DNA of 64,000 nucleotides from Carettochelys insculpta (GCF_033958435.1 NC_134137.1:171753501-171817500); one strand, 5' to 3'. Positions 12,505-25,399 are shown, counted from the first letter of the stretch. Notes: a model not told the origin generated them from the letters alone. Numbers and translations: made by a program.

Positions 12505-13140
12505 AACTAGAGTAAGCAAGTTGTTTTTACTCAACTCCCTATGGGCACACACAAGTTGGCAGGTGGATTTAATGCACAGAGTAAAAAGCTGTTGAATCTC
12601 TCAATAACTAAGAGCAAAAGATTCCAAATTGAGAACACTTCCTCCAAAAGTAGTAAGTCAGAAAGAATCAGCATGCAAGAGCTTATTCTCATAACAAGAG
12701 TTGGTACTATAAAAAAAAAAAAAATCAGTCAAAAACCAAGGATTACAAACTAAGTATTTTTAATTTACAGAATATTTTTGATTTGGTGGAATCCCCAAAT
12801 ACTTTTATAGACTGTACAGAGACCACCACCTCACCAGTCATCAGTGAAATACAATCACTCATGCAATGCTCCTCAAAACAATGAGTGTTTCTAATGGGGA
12901 AGGGGTGGGGGAAGGGAACTACAGCTATAGAGGAAATTTTTAATCATATAAAATGGTAAGTGGCCTAGAAATAAAATTTGGTCCTAGAAATAGCTCACAT
13001 TCTTTCAAGAGGTGTTATTCTGTATTTCAAATACTGTCTATCATGCATTCTGCATTTAAATTCTGGGGACTAACAATGAGAAATAAAATAAGTCATTTAT
13101 TAAAGCAGTCTCCTGAGAGAAAAAAGTACCTCTTACACAC

Positions 13141-13277
13141 CTTAAGATTATTTGGATGCTTGTGCGTCCAGGCCAAGAGCATTGCAGCAAATAAGTCGCC
13201 AGTTCCAACAAAATCAGCATCCACTTTAGGAGACTCCATTCGAATTCTCTGTGTCTCCTTGGTGCCATCTGCTTTAG
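13141..13277 (-). CDS. PDXK: PDXK exon 9, catalytic GTGD loop
   Basis: This 137-nt exon encodes a variable segment (KADGTKETQ), then [13 protein letters not shown] and [18 protein letters not shown], ending NNLK in phase 0. The donor is the less usual GTGTGT and the acceptor TTCTAG. GTGD contains the catalytic Asp (human Asp235) and the anion hole of the ribokinase fold. The number of residues between GSQR and RIRM equals the mammalian length, although the sequence there is different. Confidence 0.96.
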
Positions 13278-13379
13278 CTAGAAGGCAGATGTACAGTTAA
13301 GTAATAGGAAAAACTCTCCCTGGAATTAATTCCATGCTTACTATATTTAAAAGGTAATTATTATTGTAGTCATCATCAC

Positions 13380-14275
13380 CCTCAACTGGGGCTCAGTGCC
13401 CGCTGGTGTCCAATGCCTCCCTCAATATTTCCTTCTATCTTTCCCTGTCCAGTGTGGAGTGGCTTAGCTTCTGTAGACCAGCTACACAACAATCTACTAT
13501 ATCATCTACCCATTCTCTGTGGGGTCTGCTATTTGAACAGTCCATTATGCAAAATACCAGAATCTTGATTTTTCGTTCATTATTCATTCTGCAGATACGT
13601 CCGAATAGCTGTAACTTCCATTGTATAACCTTCTGCAGTAGGTTCTTTCGGCTGTATCTTCCTATATAATTCCTCATCAATGACTTTCTGCATCCATCCT
13701 ATTCTACAACAGCTCATCTCAAATGCCAAGATCCTTCTCTTAGAATCTTTTGTTATCACCCATGTCTCACATCAATACAACATGTTGCTGAATACATGTT
13801 TTCAAGATGTTCAGCTTTGTTCCTAAGCTAATCACCTTGATTTCCAGATCTTATCCAGAGCCTTCAAACTTGCTCTTGCTTTCGCTGTTCTAGTCAGTAT
13901 TTCCTACTTATAGTCTAGGTCATAAGTCATGTTGTTCTCCAGATATGTGAGCTTCTCTACGTTCTTTAGTTGGATATAGTCTACACTGATCTTCCTTCCT
14001 ACTTCCTTATCTCCAAATACCATCGTTTTCATTTTACTGATGTTCATAATCAGTCTGTACCGCTTCCCTTCCTCATTTAACACCTGCACCAGGCTTGCTA
14101 GCTTCTCTTCATATTCCTTGATAAATATATCATCCATGAACCTCAAGTTGTTAATTCTTATCCTGTGCAGATATCCCTTCTCTCTCTTCCTTGGTCTTGT
14201 CCATCTCTCTAGGCGCATGGTGAAGATACTTGGCGATATTGGAGCTCCTTGTCACGTACCTCTACTCGTTCTAAA
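13380..14275 (-). mobile_element. LINE 3' fragment (RT core to C-terminus), decayed
   Basis: Minus-strand frames at 13904-14218 and 13435-13680 encode LINE reverse transcriptase: INNLRFMDDIFI (a degraded FADD box), then VLNEEGKRYRLIMNISKMKT and LQKVIQWKLQLFGRICRMN with PHREWVDDIV near the C-terminus. These are familiar from non-LTR retrotransposon proteins. The first catalytic Asp context is FMDD instead of FADD, and stops and frameshifts separate the frames. Only the 3' half is present. It lies in PDXK intron 8, in the same orientation as PDXK. Confidence 0.82.
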
Positions 14276-15321
14276 CCAACTCTCCACGTGCTCTCACTGC
14301 TGCCTCCGCATTGTCACTGCTATCCTTCAGCAACTGTATCAGTCAGCTATCCTCTATTACTGCAGTGCTTGACACTAAGTTGGCAGTTTCTTAGTAGGAT
14401 CTTTTTAAATCTGACACTACACACCAGCTCTTTCAAATTGGTTTTCTCCAAACTTTGCCCATTTGGGAGCCACACATACAGCATGACTGCTACCCATAAA
14501 TTTAGAACAGAAAGCCAGCACCAACATCTTCCATACCACAGTGCAAGCCACAGCATGCACAGGTGCCAACACGTGTTTCTTCATCTTGACCTACTGGTGG
14601 CTGGGCCAGAAAGCACGGTGAATCTGGAAGGCGCTCAAACCAAGAAAAAGCAACATGTGCTGAAATGCAAAGCATCTCTTAAGTTGCACATACTTTTTAA
14701 AAGTGAGAGCAGCCACAGACCACAATGGAGAATATGCAGACTGTATGTGACCTATGATTCCAACAACCTAAGTTACAGGGTAACACAGTTACCCCTCTGA
14801 GATGAATAAAAAGCAGCTCCCAAGGTCGTTTTAGTGAAACGGAATTTTTAGGTGGCACCAAGAAACACTAGCTGGTTCTAGATGGGGCTTCTGTTCTGAC
14901 CTGTTTCTATTGGCAGCCTGGCATGCACTCGCTACATTTGCATCCCATAGCTGCAGAAGAAAATGGGACTATTCAGCATCTTGCTCGACAGCACTCCTTT
15001 AATAGGAGACCAGTTAGTGACAATTTAGCAAGCACAGACGGCTCTTAGTGCCATCAGAAGGCCCAGTAGATGTGATGAAAAAAAAAAATATTTAGGAAAG
15101 GAACAAAATTGTTCCGTCCAGGTTGTTTGCAATCTGATTTTTCTTCTTCACTGACAAGCATCTTAAGTTTTCCTCTTCCCATCCCCCACCACTGCAGGCA
15201 CCTGAAGCCATCTGATTGAGCTGTTCTCATGCACTCCAGGCTGTTTCCACAGAATGATTTATTTTTAAAGCAGCAGAAACAAGTAGAGCAAGCGGTTTTA
15301 TAAAACACAATCGTGACTTAC

Positions 15322-15433
15322 TTTTCCTTTGGCTCCCTAGTGCAATTAGGAAGTCATTTCCTAGAGAAGACTGTAGGTCTGAGCTTGTGATCACCACCGT
15401 CTCTGGTCCCATTGCATGAAGCATATCCATAAC
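15322..15433 (-). CDS. PDXK: PDXK exon 8
   Basis: This 112-nt exon encodes [20 protein letters not shown] and then [17 protein letters not shown] plus one base. The donor is a consensus GTAAGT and the acceptor GGAAG. VVITSSD carries the Thr and Ser that contact ATP (human Thr186 and Ser187). Compared with mammals, only the loop after SSDL looks divergent. Confidence 0.95.
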
Positions 15434-15761
15434 CTTCCCATGCAGAAAAAGACAAGTAGTAGTTATTATGTGTTACTGATAAACAGTAGCTGTCACTGAG
15501 CACAGCTCCATTAAAAATGCTGAACAGTTTTGCTAAATACTTAAAAACTTCATTGCAATCCACATAAAGATTAAGTAAATTTCCCCTCAAACAACTAATG
15601 TAAATTAGGATTAGATTTAGGAGAACCAAATGTTACTGTACACAAATTTATTAACAACTTTTCTCTGTATTATTCCCAATCTTCTTCCCATACAGCTAAC
15701 ATCATGAGATCAACTATGAGGCCTCCAAAGAGAAGAGTGAAACCATAATAAGAAACTTCTA

Positions 15762-16080
15762 CAGGTTGAACCTCTGGAACTCTCTTGCCCAGCAACAACC
15801 ATAATCCAATATGATTTTAATCAGCTAGATGACCACTTAACATGTGCGTGGCCAAGTTTCCCATGATTACATAAGGTTTGTTTACAGCCACCAGTCCTGC
15901 TTCTCTGTGTTCTGTGCCATTATTTAACTGTGATTTACTCCTAAATGTCTTCTAAGATCTCAGTAAGCAGTGGAAGTGTTGGTTGTCTGCTAGATAATAT
16001 TGACCTTCCATGGTCCAGCAAATTCTCTCGTTCAGCATCTGTCAGGTCCCAAGAGCTCCAGACAAGAGAGGTTCAACCTG
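15762..16080. mobile_element. pogo/Tigger-like MITE with TA duplication
   Basis: Left end CAGGTTGAACCTCT and right end (reverse complement) CAGGTTGAACCTCT are identical for 14 bp. TA dinucleotides flank both sides (15760-15761 and 16081-16082). A CAG-start repeat ending with TA duplication is typical of the pogo branch of Tc1/mariner. The 319-bp element has no coding capacity. It lies in PDXK intron 7. Confidence 0.85.
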
Positions 16081-18450
16081 TAATAAAGTGGTGGTGGGGG
16101 GGTGGAGTTCCCTCATAAAGAGTGTAATGATTCAAGATTTTATTAGATGGAATACATATACACATGGGTGTGAGCCAACATCTTGTAGTAGTTAATATGA
16201 TTCTGATAACTTTTCTAGTAATTGAGATGTTACACTGAACTCTAAGAGATGGGAAATTTAATGATGCTCAAACAAACAGAATTTATCTGAGCTTTTCATT
16301 TACAAGTTTCTCAATCTCCTCCTCATTTTGGAAGTTAGACATTGTATGTTTTACAGGCATGTATCTGCAGTTTACATGTACGTGTAATTTTTTAGATTTA
16401 TTTTTCTCCTCTCCCGCCTCTCTCCAAACTTCACACTAGAAGTCAAAATCCGTAGCTGCGACTTCATAATTGGCTGCTGTGGAAGGGATTAGGATTACAC
16501 AAAGAATGTGTACCTTCAGTCCTGGATTCACCATAAAAAACAGATACAAAAAAATTCTCTCAGCAGAAATCCTCTCAGCCTAGCTATGACTCAAGAGCAG
16601 CTGAACAATTAGGGCTTACTTGTCCAATTTTTTTCCTTTATTGCCTTCCTTCCCTGTCTGAGATTCAAAGAAATTTCTCATCTGTCAAACTTCCTAACAT
16701 ACATAGCATTGGTTTAAAAAAAAAAGATTAGTAATCCCACAAGATGGGATTACTGTGCCTATGAGGCAAGTCCTTTTTCATTCCATATTAAATATTTCAC
16801 CAAATATTTCTTATACTCTTGTGCTGTCTCAAGCAAAACTAAAAAAATATCACAAGGGAAACACACTAAAAGTCTCTCAAAGGGAGAATTTACTGTAGCC
16901 TGTAAACAGATGCACCTCATCAGGAACCAACCGACAGCACTACTTATGTTACCAAACCAGGCCACATTGTGATCTCTCCCGGTAAACAAGAATTCAGAGA
17001 CCGTGGAACAGTAATTCTGAGATGAGGTTTATAAATGGCCTTTTAAAAGGGGAAACCAAGTGGATGATATTGCTGGCAGAGCAGTTTCTAACAGAACCCT
17101 CTTAATTTTCCATTGTAATGTTGAATAAAAACCTTCCACAACCAACATGGTTGACTCCATGGCTGCCTTACAATGGTTAGCATATGGTCTTTCCATCCTG
17201 CTTGGATGCTCTTTATCTGAGTGATGTAGTGAAGTAAAAGAAGAAAGATTTGTCTGTCTTTGAAGAGCGAACATGTGGCTTTGGCTCAGACCTAACTAAA
17301 AATGCAGATCCAATGCAGGCTGATGTTCCAGTGCAGAAGAGAATTCTGTTCCTGAGTTATGGCCCACCCTTAGTGAATACCAGCCTATAGCACAGTCATT
17401 CCATGGCAGATCTAAGACTCGAGCATAATTTATTCATCTCTACAATAACACCAGGACAATGTATAATTGTGACAGGGGATTATACAATGCTGCAGCTGCT
17501 CTTTCTATTAGAGCTGGCTAGATAACATTACCTCCGTTTGGGGGGAAAAAACGTTTCAAGAACTTCTTTCATTCTACCTTCATGCTTTGGGGGGAAAAAA
17601 ACCATGAGGAATTTCCCTCTTCTGCCCACCCCCCAACTTTCCAAACACCCAACTGCCATGTTGTTAGGGCATTCACTCAGCATGCGAGAGACCAGGTTTA
17701 AGCCCCAGTTCTCCTGACGTGAAGCAGCATAACCTAACACCAAGCAGTGAAACTAAGTTCTCTCTTCTCTCCTCCTCACCCCACTGACCTGAGAAACATC
17801 CCCAACTAAATTTTTATGAAAATAGCTATATTTCTGTGAAAAGTGTGGTTCGATTCATCAGCATTTTCTAACGAAAAACGTTTTGTGAAAGAAACCTCCC
17901 AATCAACTGTACTTGCTTTGCACTTGAGGTAAAACCCTGGCCCAACTGTTGACTTATTTCCAACTGACTTCAGTGGGGCCAGGATTCCAGCCTTGGTCCG
18001 TGCTGTACTGATGCGATCTTGTGGAAGAAAATTTGTGCAGCTGAAGGAAATCATGGCCAGAAAAAGATGTGGGAGGAATCCTACAAGAAACTAGTTTTCA
18101 AACAGGTTATGCACACCTCCATTGTTATCACCCCCCATTGTTTTCTCCTTGCCTGTGTTACCTACCAGCTCTGTTTTGGGGGAATCAGAGAATGACCACC
18201 TATCAACCCTGTGCTCTTGGGGAGCCAGGGAGTGACACTCATGGAAAACAAATCCCCTTCCCTCAGGCCTCTGCTTGAATCAAAGATGCACTGAATCTGG
18301 CAGGGGTGGACACACCTAAATCCTACCAACAAAGGCGACTGAATTGAGGAAACACCTCTAGCCTCATCTGCACTGAAGACAGAACAGAAAGATACCTCCA
18401 TAAGCATAATGAATGGAGAACAGCTCTTCCAGAGCAGGAGCCGCACTAAA
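16081..18450. other. PDXK intron 7, part, no gene seen
   Basis: Intronic DNA without recognisable exons. A mirrored pair of GGGGGGAAAAAA runs at about 17540 and 17590 is noted. ORFs are short and lack domains. Confidence 0.5.
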
Positions 18451-18459
18451 CTATGGGAT

Positions 18460-19260
18460 AAGGAAAGCAGAGAAGGACTGCCTGATGGGAAATCTCTGCT
18501 CCAGATGCTAATGAACCCAGGCCTGCTCACACCCAAATTAGTTATTATTAGACTAATTCTAGTAATGGGTCCTATTGTTAACAAAATACTGAATCTGCCC
18601 AGTTGCCTTGGGAGCTCCTTCAAGGAGCATCACCCATAGCAAGGCATGATCAGTCTCTATTGTCTCGCCTCTGTTTACCCATAATCAAATCCAGTGTTCT
18701 TCTTGAACTACTGTCCCGTCTCTTCAAAAACACCTACCCTTGCTCAAGAAACTGTTCTGATGCCTGGATGTAAACTCTACATCAGCTCCACTGAGACCTC
18801 ATCATCTCCTGCCTGACCATGCTGGGAGCTCTGCTTATCTCCTGCCCTCTGGATCTCCAGTACCACCGCCATCTGGGAACCCCAATCAGTGCAAGTTCCA
18901 CTGAAGTGGTGAGATCTCTCTCTCTCCCCTTCTCTCAGCATAGCCTCCTAACCTTGCCTGATGTAATTAGTTATATTGGTTGCTAGCCTTAACATATGTC
19001 ACCCATTTATTTACTATTGTAACTGTTAACTATATGTTCACTACTCAAAAATAAATAACTTTCATTGTTAAACTGGTTGCCTCTCTCTCTCTCTCTTTTT
19101 CCTCCCCTCTGGCTCACTCTTCCTCAGGGGTGTTGTTTTGGCTTCCCAATTCACTCTGCAACAACGCTTCTTGGACCTAAGCTAAAAGTTCCCTTTGGTG
19201 CCCAGAACTCCTGGGGGGTTTGCCCATAGAGTGGGTTACTAGCAGAATGGTTGTGCTGTT
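18460..19260 (+). repeat. Possible LTR-like repeat
   Basis: An AATAAATAAC signal at about 19049 is followed by a TC-rich stretch, CTCTCTCTC (19082-19097), and then GCTTCTTGGACC and CCCTTTGGTGCCC, an arrangement resembling U3-R-U5 of a retroelement LTR. No paired LTR, no clear TG/CA ends and no internal genes were found, so the identification is tentative. Confidence 0.3.
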
Positions 19261-20109
19261 AAATTAGGGACTGGGCAGGGAGTGCTGAACCAGGGTGGCA
19301 TATGAGGTTGGCAGCTGAGAGTGCTGTTTAACCCAGCCACTGACTCCTTGGGTACGTAAGGGCCACACCTTGGCACCACTGTGCAACCCAGCCGTGTCTG
19401 TGTGTGTGCGTGCGCATGCACACTTGAGCCCAGGGTGGGAAGAAAACAATTCTGTGGACCCTGGGTTAGGCAGAATTAGCAGAAGGGAGAAGTAAAGCTC
19501 CTGAGGAACATTAGTGTCACAAGCAGCACACAAAGAATTATTCACTTCTCCCCCATGTAACCCCAAATAAATGAGCATACCCCCAAGTAACGAGCTAATC
19601 CGGTGACACCTGAGACTTGTTTTTTTGAAAGATTTGTATCAGTAAATAAGGGTCAACAGCCTGCTGTCACACTACTGGGTAGAGAATTCAGTTGTAAAAT
19701 GGTTACTCAGTAGCATATCATCACAACTCTTGTGTGAGACTGATGCACACAAACTTAAAACTAGGGGCTTGTAAGCATGGCTAGCAGCATACCCGCATGG
19801 GTCTGTTTTGGCGCTTCATTCCATTGATGAGACTAGCTGAGAGGCTGTTCTAATCAGTGGTGAGTAGCATGAGGGATATTCCCTGGATGGGGCATGCTCG
19901 GGGGATGAAAGGTAGGCATGCAAATAAAAATGGCTGGGATCATTTGAGCTGCTTGCTGCTGGGGGAGAAAAATAAATCAGCAACTGACATTCAGATGGCT
20001 TTGCTGGAGGAAAAGCTGCAAAGATCACCGCTTCTGTCATTTCACCACGATCCTAGGGTGTTGTCACAACCACTGGAACACAATTTTCAGATAAATATTA
20101 AAGGTGGCC

Positions 20110-20141
<32 letters not shown>

Positions 20142-21320
20142 AATGAGGAGCTATAATTCCAGAGCCCTCTTTTTTTGAACGCATCAATCGTATTCACTGA
20201 AAGGAAGCGTGTGTAGAAATAGAACCAGCGCCCCCGCAAGTCAACAATTAAACCAAATCCATAGTTACACACTTCACTGGTCCCCAACTCTGCAGACTTC
20301 AAAATTTCCTCAGTTTGAGGCAGAATGAGAAGATTTAACCCTACAATGGCAAACCCTTACTGCAGAGCAGGATGTCTGTGAAACCTGCAGCTTCCAACAT
20401 TGTCAGGTCCTGATGCTAGCTGTCATAGGATGGGGTGCCAGTCCTGCTTTGCCAGCTATTTGGAAATACCTGAAGAACAAAACCAGCTGGCAGTCCTCTG
20501 CTAGCCTTACCATATTTGCACTGGGAGGCGTGTATCTGTAGATCTTCCAGCTCACGTTTTATTAATATACTAGATATAGTATAACACATTAATACAAGGT
20601 GAGCTGATAGATTACACCCCGGGGAAGGAGTGCATCTGTATCAGTATTTTTTTATATAGTAACCCTACCTCTGCAATACCGGGATGAGCACTGCAAGCTG
20701 CATCCTGATGCCCAGTGCTCTGGTTAACAAGATGCCCCTCCCCTCCAAAGGAAGTTTCAAAAAGCTAAGAACCTTCCACTCACAGCTGTCTACAGAAAAA
20801 TAGGACCTAGAGCCCAACCCTTCTTGCACAATTTCCTCAGAGCTGTTCCCTGCAGCACTAAAGAGCTTGCTGTTAAATTTCTCTCTCTCTAGCAAGCCCT
20901 GTAGCAGAGTGAAAACTGGCTATTCCAGCCCCCCGCAGCACTGTTATCACAGTAGCCTCATGGCTGGCAGCAGAATGATGGTTTTCTTCTTAATGAGTGC
21001 ACTTCCTCGTGATAGAGTGTGATCATTTATAATGTATAGTGGTGGTTCCTTCATCCCCCTACCCTGTTCTTGCAGCCCAGTGGCATTAAATCCACAGAGC
21101 TCTGTGTAACATCATTTTAAAGTCTTTGTAAAAGATCCACTTTTGTCATTACAACACAAACCAGAAAAAGTTTTGTGCGCAAAGTCTGACGTGAATCACT
21201 CCCAGTTTGCAGAGCAATAACGGAGAAGGAGAGAGAGGAGGCTCTACGCAAGCTTTAAAGATGAAAAAATTATAAACTGCAAAATTGCAAGCAGATTTCT
21301 GGACGCTCACACCTACGTAC
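19261..21320. other. PDXK intron 7, part; includes A29 tract
   Basis: Intronic DNA with a 29-base A run at 20110-20138 and a short GT-rich stretch at about 19395-19420. No retroposon body could be tied to the A run. No exon was recognised until exon 7 at 21321. Confidence 0.5.
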
Positions 21321-21366
21321 CTCTAATGCTTCTTTTTCTGTGCGAATCTTTCTGCCAGTGAGCAAC
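21321..21366 (-). CDS. PDXK: PDXK exon 7
   Basis: This 46-nt micro-exon completes Glu and encodes LLTGRKIRTEKEALE. The donor is GTACGT and the acceptor ACTAG. GRKI is conserved in the family and the remainder is a variable surface helix. It lies about 1.15 kb from exon 6. Confidence 0.92.
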
Positions 21367-22520
21367 CTAGTAGTCAAGAAAGAAGATTAAAAAAGCAAAT
21401 ATATACTGTGGGCAATTACTGTCAGGTTTGCTCAGCAGGATTAAATCTCTAAATAGGTGGTATTTGGTTAACAAGACAGCCTGAACAAACCACTGGATAT
21501 AAGCAGCACGAAGTACCACACTGTCTTTCCATGTCTTGCATACATCAGAATTTCTTCTCTTACTGTCAATTGATTTAAATTTAAAACACTTAGCGTATGA
21601 AACCAATGAGCGGTTTAAGTTATGTTGCCCTGAGTTATCTGTATCTAACACCATCATTCACTACTGGTTTTTCCAGGTCCCATAATGAACTGAAGCCACA
21701 GGACTCCCTCAATAAAAAAGGCAACACCTGATGGGGATGCGGTGAGAGGGGGTAAAGGGGTCAGTTGCATCAGGGTCTGGAGCCCAAGAGCTCTGGATGC
21801 CACGACTGCTACTTTGGCAGTGGCAGCAAGAGCTCTTGCCTTCTTCAAAGTGTCGCGGCATTGGTGCTGCTCTGCTACTGTGCATGGGCACAATGGAAGG
21901 TGGGGGAGAACCAGCACCACGGTCTGGGTGGCACTGACAGCTGACTTCCCTAGGCCCTGCCCCTTCCACCCTAGGTCCCGCTCCTTCTGGGGCACAGAGC
22001 CGCCCCCTCTGCACTTTGTCCCAGAGCCTGTGGCATCTCTTGGCCCCACTGACCACGGGAGAGATAATCTAACCAGAGAGCCCAATCTACAAAGGAGAAT
22101 GGCATGATGAGGCACTGAAATGGTATTTTCCAAAGCAAACTTTCAGTCCTGAGCCAGACTATTCAAAACAAAACTGAAAAGTCCATCTGATTTTTTGCAC
22201 AGGGGAAGTGATATTTCCAAATCAGTCCCACACGACAATAACTGTAAATTAACTATAAAATTCAGATGTTTAAAGAAACAGGCTATTTTTGAGGAATTAT
22301 TTTTAAACGTGAAGTTCAAACAAGTGAACTTATTTATTCAACGCAAGCAATTTCCAAGGTTTACTGAAGAGTTCAATTTAAAAACAATTAAAAAAAAAAC
22401 CAGAAACAAAACCCACAAACACACACAAAAGCCAAGCGAGTATAGTGGGAAGAAGGGAGTTAATTTGTTCCTGCTTTTAAACCCCAGATTTACCAGGCAT
22501 TAAGAAAAATGAGTACTTAC

Positions 22521-22606
22521 TCAGCCTCAAACTGATTAGGAGTTATTATATCTGCAACAGGTACAATTTCATCCCTGTAGACAGGGAGAAGATCCTTTGG
22601 CACATA
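22521..22606 (-). CDS. PDXK: PDXK exon 6
   Basis: This 86-nt exon encodes [18 protein letters not shown] and [10 protein letters not shown], plus two bases of a Glu codon completed by exon 7. The donor is GTAAGT and the acceptor [15 protein letters not shown] is the ribokinase-superfamily motif that carries ATP- and metal-binding residues in PDXK. Confidence 0.95.
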
Positions 22607-24350
22607 CTGAAAAAGAATAGGAAACTTGCAATGAACTCTACTAGAGATTACTGTGAACATCCTGCAATAAACATGCATCAAATCATTGCATGCATGCTGT
22701 TCATAAAATAGAGGTTACAAAAAGTATGGTTTGATATTACTTAGTAAGGACCGTCCTGTATTCACATGCACTGCGGCTCTTGAACTATTGACTTTTTTAC
22801 CAAATTCAGAAAAAAATGGCTCTTCTAGCTATTTTGGTTGCCAACCTTAAGTTTGTGTGTGAGCTCAAGCGGTCCTTCTTGTGTCTAAATGCAGTCTTGG
22901 CTTATCAAGAGCTGGGAATTATGGCCCTGAGAAAGGAGAATAATGACTTTTCTCTCTAACGGTCTTCATGGCTCCCCTCTTCCCCACTGTCCCATGAGAG
23001 CTGGATGAAGACAGAAGAGCGAGAGCCCTTCTGGCGGAAGGGCACTCAGCTTTCTCAGTCTCAGAGGGGCCTAGATCACAGAAGGGATGAATGTAAGGTG
23101 ACTAACCGTCCTGTATTGGGCAGAATAGTCCCATATTGGGGATGCCAAAGAGGCGCCCCTAGTTATTTTTTAAAAGAAACTAATTGTCCAAATTTAAGCC
23201 TTCGGAGGCTGGGGTAGCTGCTTCCCTGGGCCTCTGGGTGGGGAGTGCCTGTAACTGCTGCTTCCCTGGGCTGAGTGTGGGGGGTGGGGGGCGCACCAGC
23301 TCCCCAGGACTTGGTGCAGCCAGGAGGAGCTACCCTTTCCCCCGCATATCTCCCTGTCCCATATTTGGAGTTGTCATGGAGTTGCAGGTGCTGCACTTGT
23401 CCCTGATATGCTCTTCACCATGTCAAATAAAGCATAAAAGTACGCCCATCATCCATGTGCATGCCAGCTTCCCAGGACAGGCAGGGTTTTAAACCCAAGG
23501 CCACTGTAAAGATAACACCAGCATACACGCCCAGGTGCAGGGACAAACTAAAAATATCCCATCAGAGAGAAAAATCAAAGGAAAAACAAACCCTAAACTA
23601 GCACTGTCGAAGTAACTACACAACAAGCTGGGGGTTGATCAGCACTAGACAACCACGGATCAAGCCATTCGAGGGCAGGGGAAGAAGGAAATGAAGGGGG
23701 TTGGGGCTGCTTGACTCTGTACGCTGTTGGTTGGATGGCACAAATGCTGCCCCCACAGATACTGCTGACCATGGGATTATCTAGACAAAACAACTAGAGT
23801 GCAACAAGCTAGAGTGCAAGTCTACAGCATGTGAGCTTGCTGAGCACCTTCCATGTGGACCACGCCACAGCATGCTAAAAGCACACTGAAATCTACTCAT
23901 CCTTCAGTGGGAATTGAGAACTTGTGAATGGCATCAGAGTTCACAGGGACCATGAGTGCTTAGCACGCTCACGTGTGAAGCCCATGCCTCAGCTTGCCAC
24001 CTACTAGCTGTTCCTCTAGACAAGTCCTAAAATCCTCCTGCTCTAGTGCGGTTGGTGCACACTCCCCTCGTGTAATATATGTGCACAGCAATTCCAAGGA
24101 AAGCTGTTACAATTGTATATTGGACCAAGTATGTGAGCAGGGGTTAACAAAGCAGGGAGCCTCACTTCCTTCTGCTGACTTGGGGCAGTGCTGCCCAGAT
24201 CCCCACTGATGGTTGGGCGTGGGAGGAGGTGTAGCCGGACAAAATCTCCCCACTACACACCAGCTTTTGCCTCCCCTCTAAGGCGCCTCAGAGCACACAG
24301 GGCACTGAAGAGCAGTTAAACAGCACAGTCTTTGATGCCTTCCTAAAGGG
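22607..24350. other. PDXK intron 5, part, with GTCC-type repeat
   Basis: Intronic DNA. From 23092 to about 23400 it matches, in the same sense as the reverse complement of 58835-59080, a repeat with GTGACTAACCGTCC at one end and TTATTTTTTAAAAG inside. GC-rich ORFs here are products of that repeat. No exon is recognised. Confidence 0.45.
23092..23400 (+). repeat. Interspersed repeat, GTCC family, copy 1
   Basis: The series GGTGACTAACCGTCC, then TATTGGGC, CCCATATT, GATGCC and TTATTTTTTAAAAG also occurs at 58835-59080 on the opposite strand, followed in both copies by a G/C-rich body with CCCTGG motifs. Two diverged copies in one window define it as a dispersed family; it resembles a DNA-transposon MITE of turtles, but no TSD was proven. 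Confidence 0.55.
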
Positions 24351-24357
24351 GCCCAGA

Positions 24358-25092
24358 TGTGCTGGCTCATCGTGACCCTGAGAAACAGAAAACACAGATA
24401 GAGGGCTAGCAGGCTAACCGTTAACGAAGGGCGTCAGAAAACTGCCCTTGGCTGGCATTAATGGAGTGATGCGCCCACACAGCCATCCCAGAAGAGAAAT
24501 CTCCGCCCTTGCAAAAGAACGTCCTGTACTCCCAAATTGCTCATCTCCTGTCTTACAAGTGCAAATTAAGTAAGAATTGCCCTTGTAAAAACTGGCATCA
24601 CAAAAGACAGACCAGTACGATCTGGCACCATAGATAAGAAAGAGAACACATGACCCAGGGGGTATAAAGATGGGCCCAGCAGCACTCTGACTCTGAGTGC
24701 ATCTTCACCAACTACCTGCTGGTCGGGTCAGGTGATTGCCTCCTGAGGTCCGCAACTGGGGACGCCCAACCTCGTATTCGTCTTTCCGCAGAATTGAGTG
24801 ACCGATCCTGGCTTGGCTATGTGGGTATCGAGAGATGCAAGGAGGGTAAGATATACCCATATTAAGGTCTCCTTTTGGAGCACACAGTTAAAGAATTAGA
24901 GCTCTAAAGATAGATGTTGTTGTATTAAGACGTCGTTGTATTGGATTGTAATGTAACCTGTTAACACCTGTACTCTGCTAGCATATAAGAAGTAGACAAT
25001 AGCCTTTGTAACCGCACGCTCATGAACTGTAGCTTAATAAACTTGTAACTAGTTAAGATCTAAGCATGACTGCTGTTACTCTCTGTCACTGC
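24358..25092 (+). repeat. ERV-type long terminal repeat, probably solo
   Basis: The segment begins TGTG and ends CACA and contains a TATA-like GGTATAAAGA at 24661, then AATAAA at 25036-25041 about 375 bp downstream, the order of U3, R and U5. After it comes a leader-like stretch with TTTGGTTACCAC near 25127, reminiscent of the region after an LTR. No gag, pol or env frames are present nearby, so this is read as an old LTR plus a short leader. Boundaries are approximate. Confidence 0.55.
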
Positions 25093-25201
25093 AACACAGC
25101 CGGCACAATGAAAAGAACTTAACAGTTTGGTTACCACTGCCTGGCCGTAGGTGAGAGTGCTAAGAGCCTAGTGTAGAGTCGTGCCGCTTCCACAGGGCAG
25201 A

Positions 25202-25362
25202 CTCCTGGGGCGCCCGTCAACCAATCTTGGTTGCCCGCTGCGACGGAGCTCCCTGCTCTAGCAGTAAAACACTCGGGTGTTTAGGACCCTGGGGCATCCA
25301 TCAGCCTGGCCCAGGCTGCCCGCTGTGAAGGAGCCCTGCGCTCTAGCAGTTAAAGACTCGGA
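25202..25362 (+). repeat. Degenerate tandem duplication of an ~83-bp unit
   Basis: Unit A (25202-25278) starts TCCTGGGGCGCC and ends CTCTAGCAGTAAAACACTCG. Unit B (25285-25362) starts CCCTGGGGCATCC and ends CTCTAGCAGTTAAAGACTCG. They share CTGCCCGCTG-like and GCTCTAGCAGT blocks in the same order. The duplication lies just downstream of the LTR-like segment and may belong to the retroelement leader. Confidence 0.65.
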
Positions 25363-25399
25363 TGGTAACAAGGGCATAGTTGGTACCTCACCGCATGTT

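Noticed and set aside
18162..18623. 153-codon minus-strand frame
   Set aside because: Intronic, without similarity or splice context; compositional.
20110..20138. A29 tract as a retroposon tail
   Set aside because: No SINE, LINE or processed-pseudogene body or target duplication was recognised next to it.
23163..23492. Overlapping ORFs on both strands
   Set aside because: They lie in the dispersed GTCC repeat whose second copy (58835-59080) is not coding.
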